Positions 7,950 through 15,560 of a stretch of DNA of 24,132 nt are shown here, one piece after another. The notes under the pieces were generated by a model. That model saw only the letters and a program-made list of their open reading frames with translations. It was not told the origin of the DNA and made no database searches. Source of the stretch: an uncultured Clostridia bacterium (GTDB lineage Bacteria > Bacillota > Clostridia > TANB77 > CAG-508); NCBI GenBank assembly GCA_934169535.1, contig CAKPOC010000010.1, positions 1-24,132 of the forward strand. Reading direction: 5' to 3'. Both the position numbers and the translations under genes were made by a program. Each line of letters starts with the position of its first letter. Positions within the stretch are counted from its first letter, which is position 1.

Positions 7950-8522
7950 TTATTCAAAATTTTCAAGATAAGAATTTAAATTGTCTTTTCCATATATTTT
8001 TACACCTTTTTGAAGTTCTTTAATGTCGCCGTCTGGCAAATATTTAGTTGGTATTTCTGTGTTTTTTAATAAGGAAAAATCACCATTGGAGCTTATAGAA
8101 TAAACACATATATAACCAGTATTTTCTTTTACGATAAAATGTTCACTACAATAAGAAGGAATTTCTTTGCTAAGAATAACTTCTTTTTCGCTAAATTCAT
8201 CGACAGACCAGTCGCTATATAAACCAGTGAATTCTTCAAGACTTAAGTTTACAAGGTTTGGCGATATATTTTGAATTTCTCTTATAGAATGATTACATGA
8301 CAAATATTTTTTTATAAAAGTTATTTTGCAATCAGGAGAAAGCTTGGTTATACTTGAATTTGTAGAAATTGAATCTAAATCATTACTCATTTGCAAAGTA
8401 TTTAAAACATTTGCTTCTTCATAATTAGAATTGCTATTAGTTCTATTTACTAAAACAACTATACCAAGAATTAAAATAATAAAAAATGAAATTAAAATTA
8501 TTCCGATATATACTTTTTCCAT
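7950..8522 (-). CDS. Membrane protein with BofC-like C-terminal domain
   Basis: A 190-aa protein with one N-terminal membrane anchor (about residues 5-26) and an extracytoplasmic region. The last 90 residues resemble the BofC C-terminal domain as I remember it from clostridial proteins: LYSDWSVDEFS (101-111), EHFIVKENTGYICVYS (127-142), TEIPTKYLP (155-163) and LENFE at the end. In B. subtilis, BofC is a sigma-G-dependent forespore protein that restrains SpoIVB, the protease that triggers pro-sigma-K processing. The N-terminal half is not recognisably the BofC N-domain. The ATG at 8522 is chosen because the hydrophobic anchor starts there; the RBS is weak (AAGG, 13 bases upstream). A sigma-G-like promoter lies at 8552-8581. 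The function as a sporulation regulator is inferred. Confidence 0.65.
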   Translation of the reverse strand: MEKVYIGIILISFFIILILGIVVLVNRTNSNSNYEEANVLNTLQMSNDLDSISTNSSITKLSPDCKITFIKKYLSCNHSIREIQNISPNLVNLSLEEFTGLYSDWSVDEFSEKEVILSKEIPSYCSEHFIVKENTGYICVYSISSNGDFSLLKNTEIPTKYLPDGDIKELQKGVKIYGKDNLNSYLENFE

Positions 8523-8551
8523 ACTAAAATACCAACCTTTTTTGTTTTTCT

Positions 8552-8581
8552 TAGTATTTGTAAAATTTAGTAAAATATACA
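8552..8581 (-). promoter_or_regulatory. Sigma-G-like promoter for the BofC-like gene
   Basis: On the minus strand, TGTATA (8581-8576), a 17-bp spacer, then AATACTA (8558-8552). This matches a sigma-G consensus of TGAATA and CATACTA at 5/6 and 6/7 positions. No comparable sigma-A promoter is visible for the gene. In an AT-rich region such matches can be chance. Confidence 0.5.
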
Positions 8582-8598
8582 ACTTGGGGCGATTTTAA

Positions 8599-8627
8599 TT
8601 GAATTTTTTATAAGCAAGTGATATAAT
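8599..8627 (+). promoter_or_regulatory. Extended -10 sigma-A promoter
   Basis: TTGAAT (8599-8604), a 17-bp spacer, and TATAAT (8622-8627) preceded by TGA, an extended -10. It drives the DUF3298-like gene and probably topB and the patatin gene behind it. Confidence 0.8.
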
Positions 8628-8654
8628 TAACAAAAATTTAAAAGGGTGAAATTT

Positions 8655-9485
8655 ATGGGATCAAGTCAAAGAAAAATATTGTATATAGCAATTGCTGCAT
8701 TTTGCATATTTGCAGTAATTGCAGGAGTTGTAGATCAAGTAAGTATAGCAAAAGCAAAAAATAAAGAGTCTAAAGAGATGGCCGAATTAGGAGGAATTTC
8801 ACAAGCAGAATTAAAACAAGAATTTAATTCTATTTTTGATAATGAAATTCACTATAATAACTATGATTTAACAGGAGTAAGCAAAAAAGCAGAAAATGAA
8901 AATATAGTATATAGTGCATATGATATAGTTGAAAATAAGGAAAATACATATGAAGTAGATATTCACTTGCCACTTGTAAATATAAATGATGATGTAGCAA
9001 CAGAGTTTAACAAAATAACACAGCAAGTTTTTGCAGATAAAGCAACAGAGATATTGAATAAGGCAGAAGGAAGTACTACTATTTATAGTGTAAATTACAC
9101 AGGATATATATATGGAGATGTGCTTTCTATAATTTTAAAATCAACTTTAAAAGAAGAAAATAATGCGCAAAGAACAATAGTAAAAACATATAATTATGAC
9201 TTAAAAACAAAATCTGAAGTAAGCATAAATGACGCAATTTCTAAAAAAGGAATCAATAAAAGTGATGTAGAAAGCAAAATAAAAAAACAAGTAGTAAAAG
9301 CTATACAAGAAGCAAATTCAATTAATGCTTCGGGCTACAACACATATTCAAGAAATATAGAAGATACTATTTATAATTTGGATAATATTTCTGAATTTTT
9401 CTTCAAGGAAGATGGAACTTTGTATATAGTCTTTGCCTATGGAAATAATAATTACACTTCTGAAATGGATATAATAAAAATTTAA
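8655..9485 (+). CDS. Membrane-anchored extracytoplasmic protein, DUF3298/RsiV-like
   Basis: A 276-aa protein with one N-terminal membrane helix (about residues 7-25) and a large outside domain. The segment around INDDVATEFNKITQQVFADKA, then YSVNYTGYIYGDVLSIILKS, QRTIVKTYNYDLKT and a C-terminal FFFKEDGTLYIVFAYG, resembles the DUF4163/DUF3298 fold of extracytoplasmic proteins such as RsiV and PdaC tails. I give this as a fold-level match only; substrate and role are unknown, and there is no catalytic motif. The ATG at 8655 is preferred over the in-frame GTG at 8646, because AAAAGGG (8640-8646) is then the RBS. It has a clear extended -10 promoter, is divergent from the BofC-like gene, and topB starts 24 bp downstream. 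Confidence 0.65.
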   Translation: MGSSQRKILYIAIAAFCIFAVIAGVVDQVSIAKAKNKESKEMAELGGISQAELKQEFNSIFDNEIHYNNYDLTGVSKKAENENIVYSAYDIVENKENTYEVDIHLPLVNINDDVATEFNKITQQVFADKATEILNKAEGSTTIYSVNYTGYIYGDVLSIILKSTLKEENNAQRTIVKTYNYDLKTKSEVSINDAISKKGINKSDVESKIKKQVVKAIQEANSINASGYNTYSRNIEDTIYNLDNISEFFFKEDGTLYIVFAYGNNNYTSEMDIIKI

Positions 9486-9509
9486 AAACTTTAGCAAACT
9501 GGAGGAAAT

Positions 9510-11450
9510 ATGTCAAAAAATTTATTAATTACAGAAAAGCCATCTGTTGCAACAGAATTTGCTAAAGTGCTTAAGCTAAATGGACCCAGAAAAGATGGGT
9601 ATATAGAAGCAGAAAATTGGGTTATTACCTGGTGCTATGGTCATTTAGTAACGATGTCATATCCAGAAAAATATGACGAAAAACTTAAGTTCTGGAGATT
9701 AGACACATTGCCATTTATTCCAGAGGAATATAAATACGAGGTAATACCAAGTGCACAAAAACAGTTTAACATAGTGTCAAACTTATTAAAAAGAGATGAC
9801 ATAGATTGCATATATGTAGCAACTGACTCTGGAAGAGAGGGAGAATACATATATAGACTAGTAGAGCAAATGTCTGGGACAAAAGGAAAACAGCGAAAAA
9901 GAGTGTGGATAGATTCACAAACAGAAGAAGAAATTAAAAGAGGAATAAAAGAAGCAAAAGAGCTGTCAGACTATGACAGCTTATCAGACGCTGCTTATTT
10001 AAGGGCAAAAGAGGATTACCTTATTGGAATCAATTTTTCAAGACTGTTATCAATAATATATGGAAGAAGAGCGGCTAAACAATTAAATGAAGAAAAAATG
10101 TCAATATCTGTTGGTAGAGTTATGACATGTGTTTTAGGGATGGTAGTATCTCGTGAAAGAGAAATACGAAATTTTGTAAAAATACCATATTATAAAATTG
10201 TTGGAGAATTTGGAGAAGAAGAAAAATTCAAGGCAGAATGGAAGACTACAGAAAATTCATCTAAAAAAGATTCAATAAAATTATATAATGATACAGGCTT
10301 TAAAAAGGAAGAAGACGCTAAAAAATTTATTTTGGAACTTCAAGATAAAAAAGCAATCATAAAAGAACTAAAAAAGACTAAGCAAAAGGAAAATGCACCA
10401 TTATTATTTAATTTAGCCGAAATTCAAAATGAGTGTAGTAAAAGATTTAAAATAAAACCAGACGAAACACTAGAGGTGATACAAAATTTATATGAAAAAA
10501 AGCTTGTAACATATCCGAGAACTGATGCTAGAGTTATATCAACTGCAGTTGCAAAGGTAATTACACAAAATTTAAATGGCCTAGCAAGAGGATTTAAAGA
10601 TGAAGAAGTTCAAAATTATTTGAAAAAAATGCAGGAGGAAAAATATTCTACAAACCTTGTTAAAACAAAATATGTAAATGATAGCAAAATAACAGACCAT
10701 TATGCTTTAATTCCAACAGGGCAGGGCTTCGAAAATTATAATGCACTAAAACCGTTAGAAAAAGATGTATACAAATTAATAGTAAAAAGGTTTATTGCAA
10801 TATTTTTTCCGCCAGCAGAATATAATAAAGTAAATGTTACAGTAGAAGTTCAAAATGGACAAAATAAAGAAGAATTTTCAGTAAGTGGAAAAGTATGCAC
10901 AAATAGAGGATATTTAGAAGTATTTAAAGGTGTGCTATCCACAAATGTTGAAAAAACTGTGGAAAACAAAGATTCAGATGACAACTTAGAAATACTTACA
11001 AAATTAAAAAAAGGACAAGAAATTAAAGTACAAAATTATGAAATAAAAGAAGCACAAACAACGCCACCAACTAGATACAATTCAGGCTCGATAGTTCTTG
11101 CAATGGAAAACGCAGGCAAATTAATAGAAGATGAAGAACTACGTGAACAAATAAAAGGTGCAGGAATAGGAACGAGTGCTACAAGGGCAGAGATTATAAA
11201 AAAATTAGAGAAAATAGGCCATATACAAATAAACTCTAAAACTCAAATAATAACACCAACACAAAAAGGAGAAATTATATTTGATATAATACATAATTCC
11301 ATGCCAGACATGCTTAACCCAAAACTTACAGCAAGTTGGGAAAAGGGGCTAGATATGGTAGCAAAAAAAGAAATTGAATCAAAAACTTTTATGGAAAAAT
11401 TACAAAATTATATTAAATCAAAATTTAATAAATTAGTAGTTAAATACTAG
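9510..11450 (+). CDS. topB: DNA topoisomerase III (type IA)
   Basis: A type IA topoisomerase that cuts and passes single strands, used to decatenate and resolve recombination or replication intermediates. The Toprim domain starts with LLITEKPSVA (Glu9) and continues to IYVATDSGREGEYIYRLVEQ. Here the second Asp of the usual DxD is Gly108, which I believe is common in Firmicute TopB. The active-site tyrosine is Tyr335 in KKLVTYPRTDARVIS. PPTRYNSGSIVLAMENAG and GAGIGTSATRAEIIKKL are typical central motifs. At 646 aa it is shorter than B. subtilis TopB (about 730) and has no C-terminal zinc fingers. The ATG follows a TGGAGG site. The patatin gene begins 14 bp after it, so the two are probably one transcript. 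Confidence 0.95.
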   Translation: MSKNLLITEKPSVATEFAKVLKLNGPRKDGYIEAENWVITWCYGHLVTMSYPEKYDEKLKFWRLDTLPFIPEEYKYEVIPSAQKQFNIVSNLLKRDDIDCIYVATDSGREGEYIYRLVEQMSGTKGKQRKRVWIDSQTEEEIKRGIKEAKELSDYDSLSDAAYLRAKEDYLIGINFSRLLSIIYGRRAAKQLNEEKMSISVGRVMTCVLGMVVSREREIRNFVKIPYYKIVGEFGEEEKFKAEWKTTENSSKKDSIKLYNDTGFKKEEDAKKFILELQDKKAIIKELKKTKQKENAPLLFNLAEIQNECSKRFKIKPDETLEVIQNLYEKKLVTYPRTDARVISTAVAKVITQNLNGLARGFKDEEVQNYLKKMQEEKYSTNLVKTKYVNDSKITDHYALIPTGQGFENYNALKPLEKDVYKLIVKRFIAIFFPPAEYNKVNVTVEVQNGQNKEEFSVSGKVCTNRGYLEVFKGVLSTNVEKTVENKDSDDNLEILTKLKKGQEIKVQNYEIKEAQTTPPTRYNSGSIVLAMENAGKLIEDEELREQIKGAGIGTSATRAEIIKKLEKIGHIQINSKTQIITPTQKGEIIFDIIHNSMPDMLNPKLTASWEKGLDMVAKKEIESKTFMEKLQNYIKSKFNKLVVKY

Positions 11451-11464
11451 AAAGAGGTTTACAT

Positions 11465-12310
11465 ATGAAAATAGGATTAGCTTTAGCGGGCGGAGGCGTA
11501 AAAGGCGCAGGGCATATAGGCGTTATAAAAGCTCTAGAAGAAAATGGAATAGAAATTGGATATATAGGCGGAACTAGCATTGGAAGTATTGTTGCGAGTT
11601 TATATTCAATGGGTTATACCACAGATGAAATGCTTAAACTATTTAAATATTTTGCTAAAGACATAATGAAGGTAGATTTTAAGAACTATGTTTCGTCAGT
11701 AAAAACTAACAAAAGATTAATTGGCTATGGGGTAATATCTGGTGAAAACATAGAACTTGCAATAAATGAGTGTGCAAGACTTAAAAAAATTAAAAATTTG
11801 CAAGAGCTAAAATATCCAATTGTTATGCCAACAGTTGATATAAAAGAAAATAAAAAGTATGTGTCTACTAATCATGAAAATGATGAGGACTTCCCTAAAG
11901 ACACTTATATAAATGATATAAGCATAGGAAAAGCAGTAAGGGCAAGTGCAAGTTATCCAGGAGTGTTTGCTCCAACTATGTATAAATCACATAAATTTGT
12001 AGATGGCGGAATAATAGATAATTTGCCTGCAAAAGATGTAAAGAAATTAGGTGCAGAAAAAGTATTGTCTGTTAGATTTAGTTCTGAAAACAATATTGAT
12101 CCTAAAAATTTAATAGAAGTAGGTTTAAAAGCTGTCGACTTATTGTTTGACCAAAGAACTGAAGCGGAAGTAGAAAATTCGGATTTTGCGTTAACTTTAA
12201 ATTTAAAAGAAGCTAGCGTATTTAATATTAAAAAAATTGATTATTGTTATGAACAAGGATACAAATGTGCAATCGAAAATATGAGCAAAATAAAGGAAAT
12301 ATTTAAATAA
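11465..12310 (+). CDS. Patatin-like phospholipase / acyl hydrolase
   Basis: A cytoplasmic serine hydrolase of the patatin / RssA-YlbK type, expected to cleave acyl esters of lipids. The oxyanion hole GGGVKG lies at residues 9-14, the nucleophile Ser38 in the GTSIG elbow (36-40), and the catalytic Asp180 in DGG, giving the complete Ser-Asp dyad. The 281-aa length is usual for single-domain bacterial patatins. There is no signal peptide or membrane helix. The ATG follows AAGAGG; it is the last gene of the topB transcript and ends 4 bp before a terminator shared with the convergent minus-strand cassette. The lipid substrate cannot be inferred. Confidence 0.9.
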   Translation: MKIGLALAGGGVKGAGHIGVIKALEENGIEIGYIGGTSIGSIVASLYSMGYTTDEMLKLFKYFAKDIMKVDFKNYVSSVKTNKRLIGYGVISGENIELAINECARLKKIKNLQELKYPIVMPTVDIKENKKYVSTNHENDEDFPKDTYINDISIGKAVRASASYPGVFAPTMYKSHKFVDGGIIDNLPAKDVKKLGAEKVLSVRFSSENNIDPKNLIEVGLKAVDLLFDQRTEAEVENSDFALTLNLKEASVFNIKKIDYCYEQGYKCAIENMSKIKEIFK

Positions 12311-12314
12311 AAAG

Positions 12315-12342
12315 ACCCAGGTAAAAATGATTACCTGGGTTT
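12315..12342. terminator. Bidirectional terminator between convergent transcripts
   Basis: ACCCAGGTAA (12315-12324) pairs perfectly with TTACCTGGGT (12331-12340) across a 6-base loop. The minus strand leaves it into CTTTTTATTT, a good U tract. The plus strand has only TTTC, so it works best for the minus-strand cassette. Confidence 0.8.
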
Positions 12343-12362
12343 CGCTGTGGATATGAAAAATG

Positions 12363-12845
12363 CTAAAGTGCAGCAATTTTACATATTTTTTTGTATTGGC
12401 TCAAACTCATACATCTACTTCTTGGATTGTTTGGATACAAGCAAGTATAAATACGAGCGAAAGTAGAAAGAGAATGACTTTGATAGTCAGCTAAAGACAT
12501 AAGTAAAGTTTCTACTTTACAAATATCTAAATCTCCCTTTCTAGAAAAACAATATGTTGCAAAAGAATGCTGCAAAGATGAATTTTTAATAAAGTTATTG
12601 TTATCATCTGTAATTTGGAAGAAGTTTAGAACATCATCTTCAGAGATTTTTGAAGAACAATATTCTTCCCAAATTTCATCAGCGCCAAGTGGGTTGATAA
12701 ATAAAGCTTCAACAAATGAATCATCACATTCAAAAGCAGAATTTACAAATCCCATTTTTATAGCAAAGTCTTTTGCGGTATTAAGAAAAAAAGTGTAGCG
12801 GTCTTCGTCCATAACTGGACCTGTGTAATTGTTCATACCTTTCAT
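12363..12845 (-). CDS. Unrecognised protein, second gene of the minus-strand cassette (160 aa)
   Basis: I do not recognise the family. The product is soluble, mostly helical by eye, and moderately Cys-rich (for example EEYCSS, ATYCFSRK, DICKVETL, YTCLYP, RCMSLS, KKICK), but no CxxC pair suggests a metal site. The C-terminus is basic with the segment NNPRSRCMSLSQYKKICK. The start is ATG 12845, one base after the TAA of the upstream gene, with GGAG 8 bases before it; an in-frame GTG at 12854 would overlap that gene but lies inside the RBS. This spacing implies coupled translation with the 406-aa gene, and a shared terminator lies just after the stop. Function is unknown; co-expression suggests the two proteins act together. 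Confidence 0.8.
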   Translation of the reverse strand: MKGMNNYTGPVMDEDRYTFFLNTAKDFAIKMGFVNSAFECDDSFVEALFINPLGADEIWEEYCSSKISEDDVLNFFQITDDNNNFIKNSSLQHSFATYCFSRKGDLDICKVETLLMSLADYQSHSLSTFARIYTCLYPNNPRSRCMSLSQYKKICKIAAL

Positions 12846-12846
12846 A

Positions 12847-14067
12847 TTAGTCACTCCTATTTTTTTTACAAATAGCAGAAAGCCTTTCTGCTATTGCAGC
12901 TTTACTAAAGCTAGGCTCTTTGGGCGAGCTTAAAATTTTTGTTGAATCTATGCTAATGTCTTTTTCCATAAAGGCCAAATACTTATCTAAATCATCTTCT
13001 GCAGAAGTATTATTTGACGCATAATTTTTTTCTAGCATTACATTTAAAACTCTAAAAAATTTATGAACATCAATAAAAATTTCTATTGAGCTAAAAGTGT
13101 CATCTGAATTTTTTAATTCTATTTTTGCAGGAAGTGATAACTTGTTTTCTGTATAAAAATTTATGAAGTTCAAAATATGTTCAAAATATTTTGAATTAGC
13201 ATCAGAAAACTCTTTGCAATGTTTATTTGAATCTACACAAGCTTTAACATAAAGATAGTTTTTGTAATCTCGATAAATGTCAAGAAAATCTATATGAGTA
13301 GACTTTCTTTTTATGCAAAAGTAATTCATATTCTTTTCATATGGACTCACAGGTCGATAGAAGAAAGAATTAAAATAATAAAGCTTCTGCTTATCTTGAT
13401 TAAAAGCTACATTTCGTGACAATAAAACGCTTGATTTTGTAAAACCAACTTCCTTGTTATAATCACTTGGAAGATTTAGTTCTGCAAAGTCCAAAAGTTC
13501 AGTTAATGTTTCTTGATTAAGAAGGTTAAGTTCGTTTAATACTACATCATACTGTACCAGGAAGTCGCCTTTGTAGACCAAATCAACTTGATAATACAAG
13601 TCAATTAGCTCTTCTGGGTAAATATAATCTTTGCTATTAGTATTATTTAAATATCCTCTATTTGAATCAAGAATGTAAAAATACAACCTAAAAATTTTGA
13701 CTTTAACAGTTTCGTCTAAATCATCTGGAAAATTAATAACATTTTTAGCAATAATAGTTTTTATAATAGTATAAGAAGGAATATAGACACTTGCATTTTG
13801 TATTGTACGTAAACTTTTTAGTAAGCAATTAATATAATCTTTCTTTATAAAATTTCTAAAAATTTTTGGGAAAATATTCCAAGAATCAAATCCATAATAA
13901 TAAGAAAGCTTTTTGTAATCGCTATCACTTAAAATTTTTTTAAAATATGTAAGTGTTATATTTTCTAAATAGAATAAATCAAAATTTCCATGATAATATG
14001 GAGCAAGAACTGCCATAAAAGCCCGTAACCGATTTAATTGAAGTTTTTTCAAATAATTGTTTATCAT
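12847..14067 (-). CDS. Unrecognised protein, first gene of the minus-strand cassette (406 aa)
   Basis: I do not recognise this protein. It is 406 aa, rich in Tyr, Phe, Asn, Lys and Asp, with no signal peptide or membrane helix. The body looks like a long helical repeat-type domain (about 1-350), then an acidic, Ser-rich linker (NNTSAEDDLDK, about 355-365) and a basic C-terminal helix (FSKAAIAERLSAICKKN). No nuclease, ATPase, protease or HTH motif is evident. The ATG at 14067 follows GAAAGG; the frame is open 99 bases further up, but that part contains the promoter (14138-14166). CGG arginine codons occur twice within its first 20 codons, unlike its neighbours. It is oriented against all flanking genes, between the patatin gene and murA, which suggests an inserted accessory unit. 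Confidence 0.8.
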   Translation of the reverse strand: MINNYLKKLQLNRLRAFMAVLAPYYHGNFDLFYLENITLTYFKKILSDSDYKKLSYYYGFDSWNIFPKIFRNFIKKDYINCLLKSLRTIQNASVYIPSYTIIKTIIAKNVINFPDDLDETVKVKIFRLYFYILDSNRGYLNNTNSKDYIYPEELIDLYYQVDLVYKGDFLVQYDVVLNELNLLNQETLTELLDFAELNLPSDYNKEVGFTKSSVLLSRNVAFNQDKQKLYYFNSFFYRPVSPYEKNMNYFCIKRKSTHIDFLDIYRDYKNYLYVKACVDSNKHCKEFSDANSKYFEHILNFINFYTENKLSLPAKIELKNSDDTFSSIEIFIDVHKFFRVLNVMLEKNYASNNTSAEDDLDKYLAFMEKDISIDSTKILSSPKEPSFSKAAIAERLSAICKKNRSD

Positions 14068-14132
14068 ATAATATACCTTTCTTTTCAATGTGCAAATATG
14101 ACAAATACCACAGCGAATATATAAGTCATACA

Positions 14133-14147
14133 GTGTTATTATATCAC
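14133..14147. promoter_or_regulatory. Operator-like palindrome over the -10 box of the minus-strand cassette
   Basis: The 15 bases read GTGnTATnATAnCAC, a palindrome apart from the three n positions, and they cover the TATAAT box of the cassette promoter. A repressor bound here would block transcription. The binding protein is unknown, and an AT-rich -10 box contributes part of the symmetry. Confidence 0.4.
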
Positions 14148-14166
14148 AAAACACCAGTGAAATCAA
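14138..14166 (-). promoter_or_regulatory. Extended -10 sigma-A promoter of the minus-strand cassette
   Basis: On the minus strand, TTGATT (14166-14161), a 17-bp spacer, and perfect TATAAT (14143-14138) preceded by TGA. Transcription would start near 14131, giving a leader of about 64 bases before ATG 14067. Confidence 0.8.
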
Positions 14167-14221
14167 TAGATTTAGGGGAAATCACAAATTGAAACAATCG
14201 CATTACATAAAAATGTATTTT

Positions 14222-14251
14222 TTAACAATTTTATATAGAAATTCATACAAT
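14222..14251 (+). promoter_or_regulatory. Likely sigma-A promoter of murA
   Basis: TTAACA (14222-14227), an 18-bp spacer, and TACAAT (14246-14251) on the plus strand, about 37 bases before the murA start. It is back to back with the promoter of the minus-strand cassette. The 221-base interval 14068-14288 holds these two promoters and no gene. Confidence 0.6.
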
Positions 14252-14288
14252 ATAACATAATTAATAAAAATAAAGAAAGGTGAAATTT

Positions 14289-15539
14289 ATGAGTAGCTAT
14301 ATAATAAATGGTGGAAGAAAACTTATGGGCGAAGTTGAAATATCAGGTTCCAAAAATGCTTCTTTACCAATACTTGCTGCAAGTATTTTAAATTTAGGAA
14401 AAACTAAATTGTACAATGTACCCAATATTCATGACACGCAAATTACGCAAAAAATTTTAAAATACTTAGGTGCAAGTGTAAAGAAAATAAATAATAAAGT
14501 AGAAATAGATAGCAGATACATAAACAAAACAGACATACCAGAATACCTTATGAGGGAGATGAGGTCCACTGTAATTCTTGCAGGAGCTATACTTGGCAGA
14601 TTTAAGGAGGTTACTTTCTCATATCCAGGTGGATGTGATATAGGAGCAAGACCAATCGACCTGCACCTAAAGGCATTTAAAAAATTAGGAATAAATATTG
14701 AAGAAGAATATGGACTTATTAGGTGTAGTTATGATAAAATACTAGGTGCAGATATTGATTTGGATTTTCCAAGTGTAGGTGCAACTGAAAATATAATTTT
14801 ATTGGCGGTTCTTTCAGAAGAAAATATAACAATAACAAATGCAGCCAAAGAACCAGAAATTATAGATCTAGTACAAATTTTAAACAAAATGGGTGCAAAA
14901 ATTTCAGGGGCAGGCACGGAAAAGATAACAATACATGGAGTAAATAAATTAAAAAAGGATATAAACTATAGAATTATGCCAGACAGAATAGAAGCAGGCA
15001 CATTTTTGTGTATGGGGGCTGTATCTGGTGGAAAAATAAAAATTTTAAAAGTATGTCCTGACAACTTAACTCCAATAATATCAAAACTGGAAGAAGCAGG
15101 ATGCAAAATAGATGTACAAAAGGAAAGCCTAAGCTTGGAAGCACCAAGTAGATTAAAGGCAATAGAAATAAAAACAATGCCATATCCAGGATTTCCAACT
15201 GATATGCAAGCAATATTTGGAGCAACCTTTTGCACTGCAAAGGGAACAACAATAATAAGTGAAAACATATTTGAAAATAGATTTAAATATTTAGCAGAGC
15301 TTAAAAGAATGGGAGCAAAAGTAAAGCAAGAAGGAAACATTGCAATAATCACAGGAACAAAAAAACTACTAGGCGCAAATGTTAAAAGCACCGATCTTCG
15401 AGGAGGGGCAGCGCTTGTAACAGCAGGATTAAAAGCAAAAGGAAAAACAAAAATAGAAGACATAGAATATATTTTAAGAGGGTATGAAAATTTAGACAAA
15501 AAATTACGAAAACTAGGAGCTAATATAGAACTAAGTTAA
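14289..15539 (+). CDS. murA: UDP-N-acetylglucosamine 1-carboxyvinyltransferase
   Basis: MurA transfers enolpyruvate from PEP to UDP-GlcNAc, the first committed step of peptidoglycan synthesis, in the cytoplasm. In the chosen numbering, Lys22 lies in SGSKNASLP and the catalytic Cys116 in PGGCDIGARPIDLHLKAF, matching E. coli Lys22 and Cys115. Cys rather than Asp predicts fosfomycin sensitivity at the target. The motifs TATENI-like GATENIILLA and DLRGGAALV are also present. The 416-aa length is standard. The ATG at 14289 is preferred over the in-frame GTG at 14280, which overlaps the AAAGGTG ribosome binding site. It begins the plus-strand division block and is followed after 21 bp by ftsQ; B. 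subtilis has murB at the equivalent place. Confidence 0.97.
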   Translation: MSSYIINGGRKLMGEVEISGSKNASLPILAASILNLGKTKLYNVPNIHDTQITQKILKYLGASVKKINNKVEIDSRYINKTDIPEYLMREMRSTVILAGAILGRFKEVTFSYPGGCDIGARPIDLHLKAFKKLGINIEEEYGLIRCSYDKILGADIDLDFPSVGATENIILLAVLSEENITITNAAKEPEIIDLVQILNKMGAKISGAGTEKITIHGVNKLKKDINYRIMPDRIEAGTFLCMGAVSGGKIKILKVCPDNLTPIISKLEEAGCKIDVQKESLSLEAPSRLKAIEIKTMPYPGFPTDMQAIFGATFCTAKGTTIISENIFENRFKYLAELKRMGAKVKQEGNIAIITGTKKLLGANVKSTDLRGGAALVTAGLKAKGKTKIEDIEYILRGYENLDKKLRKLGANIELS

Positions 15540-15560
15540 CATATAAGAGGGTGGATATAT

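Noticed and set aside
9813..9850. Inactivated topoisomerase because Toprim reads D-S-G instead of D-x-D
   Set aside because: Gly at this place is, as far as I recall, usual in Firmicute TopB, and the Tyr335 motif and the rest of the fold are intact.
12598..12798. 66-codon plus-strand frame opposite the 160-aa cassette gene
   Set aside because: No ribosome binding site, Ser-rich antisense-type composition; the minus-strand gene has coupling, RBS and terminator support.
14068..14166. 33-codon N-terminal extension of the 406-aa cassette gene
   Set aside because: This stretch contains the extended -10 promoter and the start site, while ATG 14067 has a GAAAGG site; the extension would not be transcribed.
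14966..15499. Open reading frame of 177 codons on the minus strand
   Set aside because: It lies entirely inside murA, which has all catalytic motifs, and has no ribosome binding site; it is a shadow of murA codon bias.
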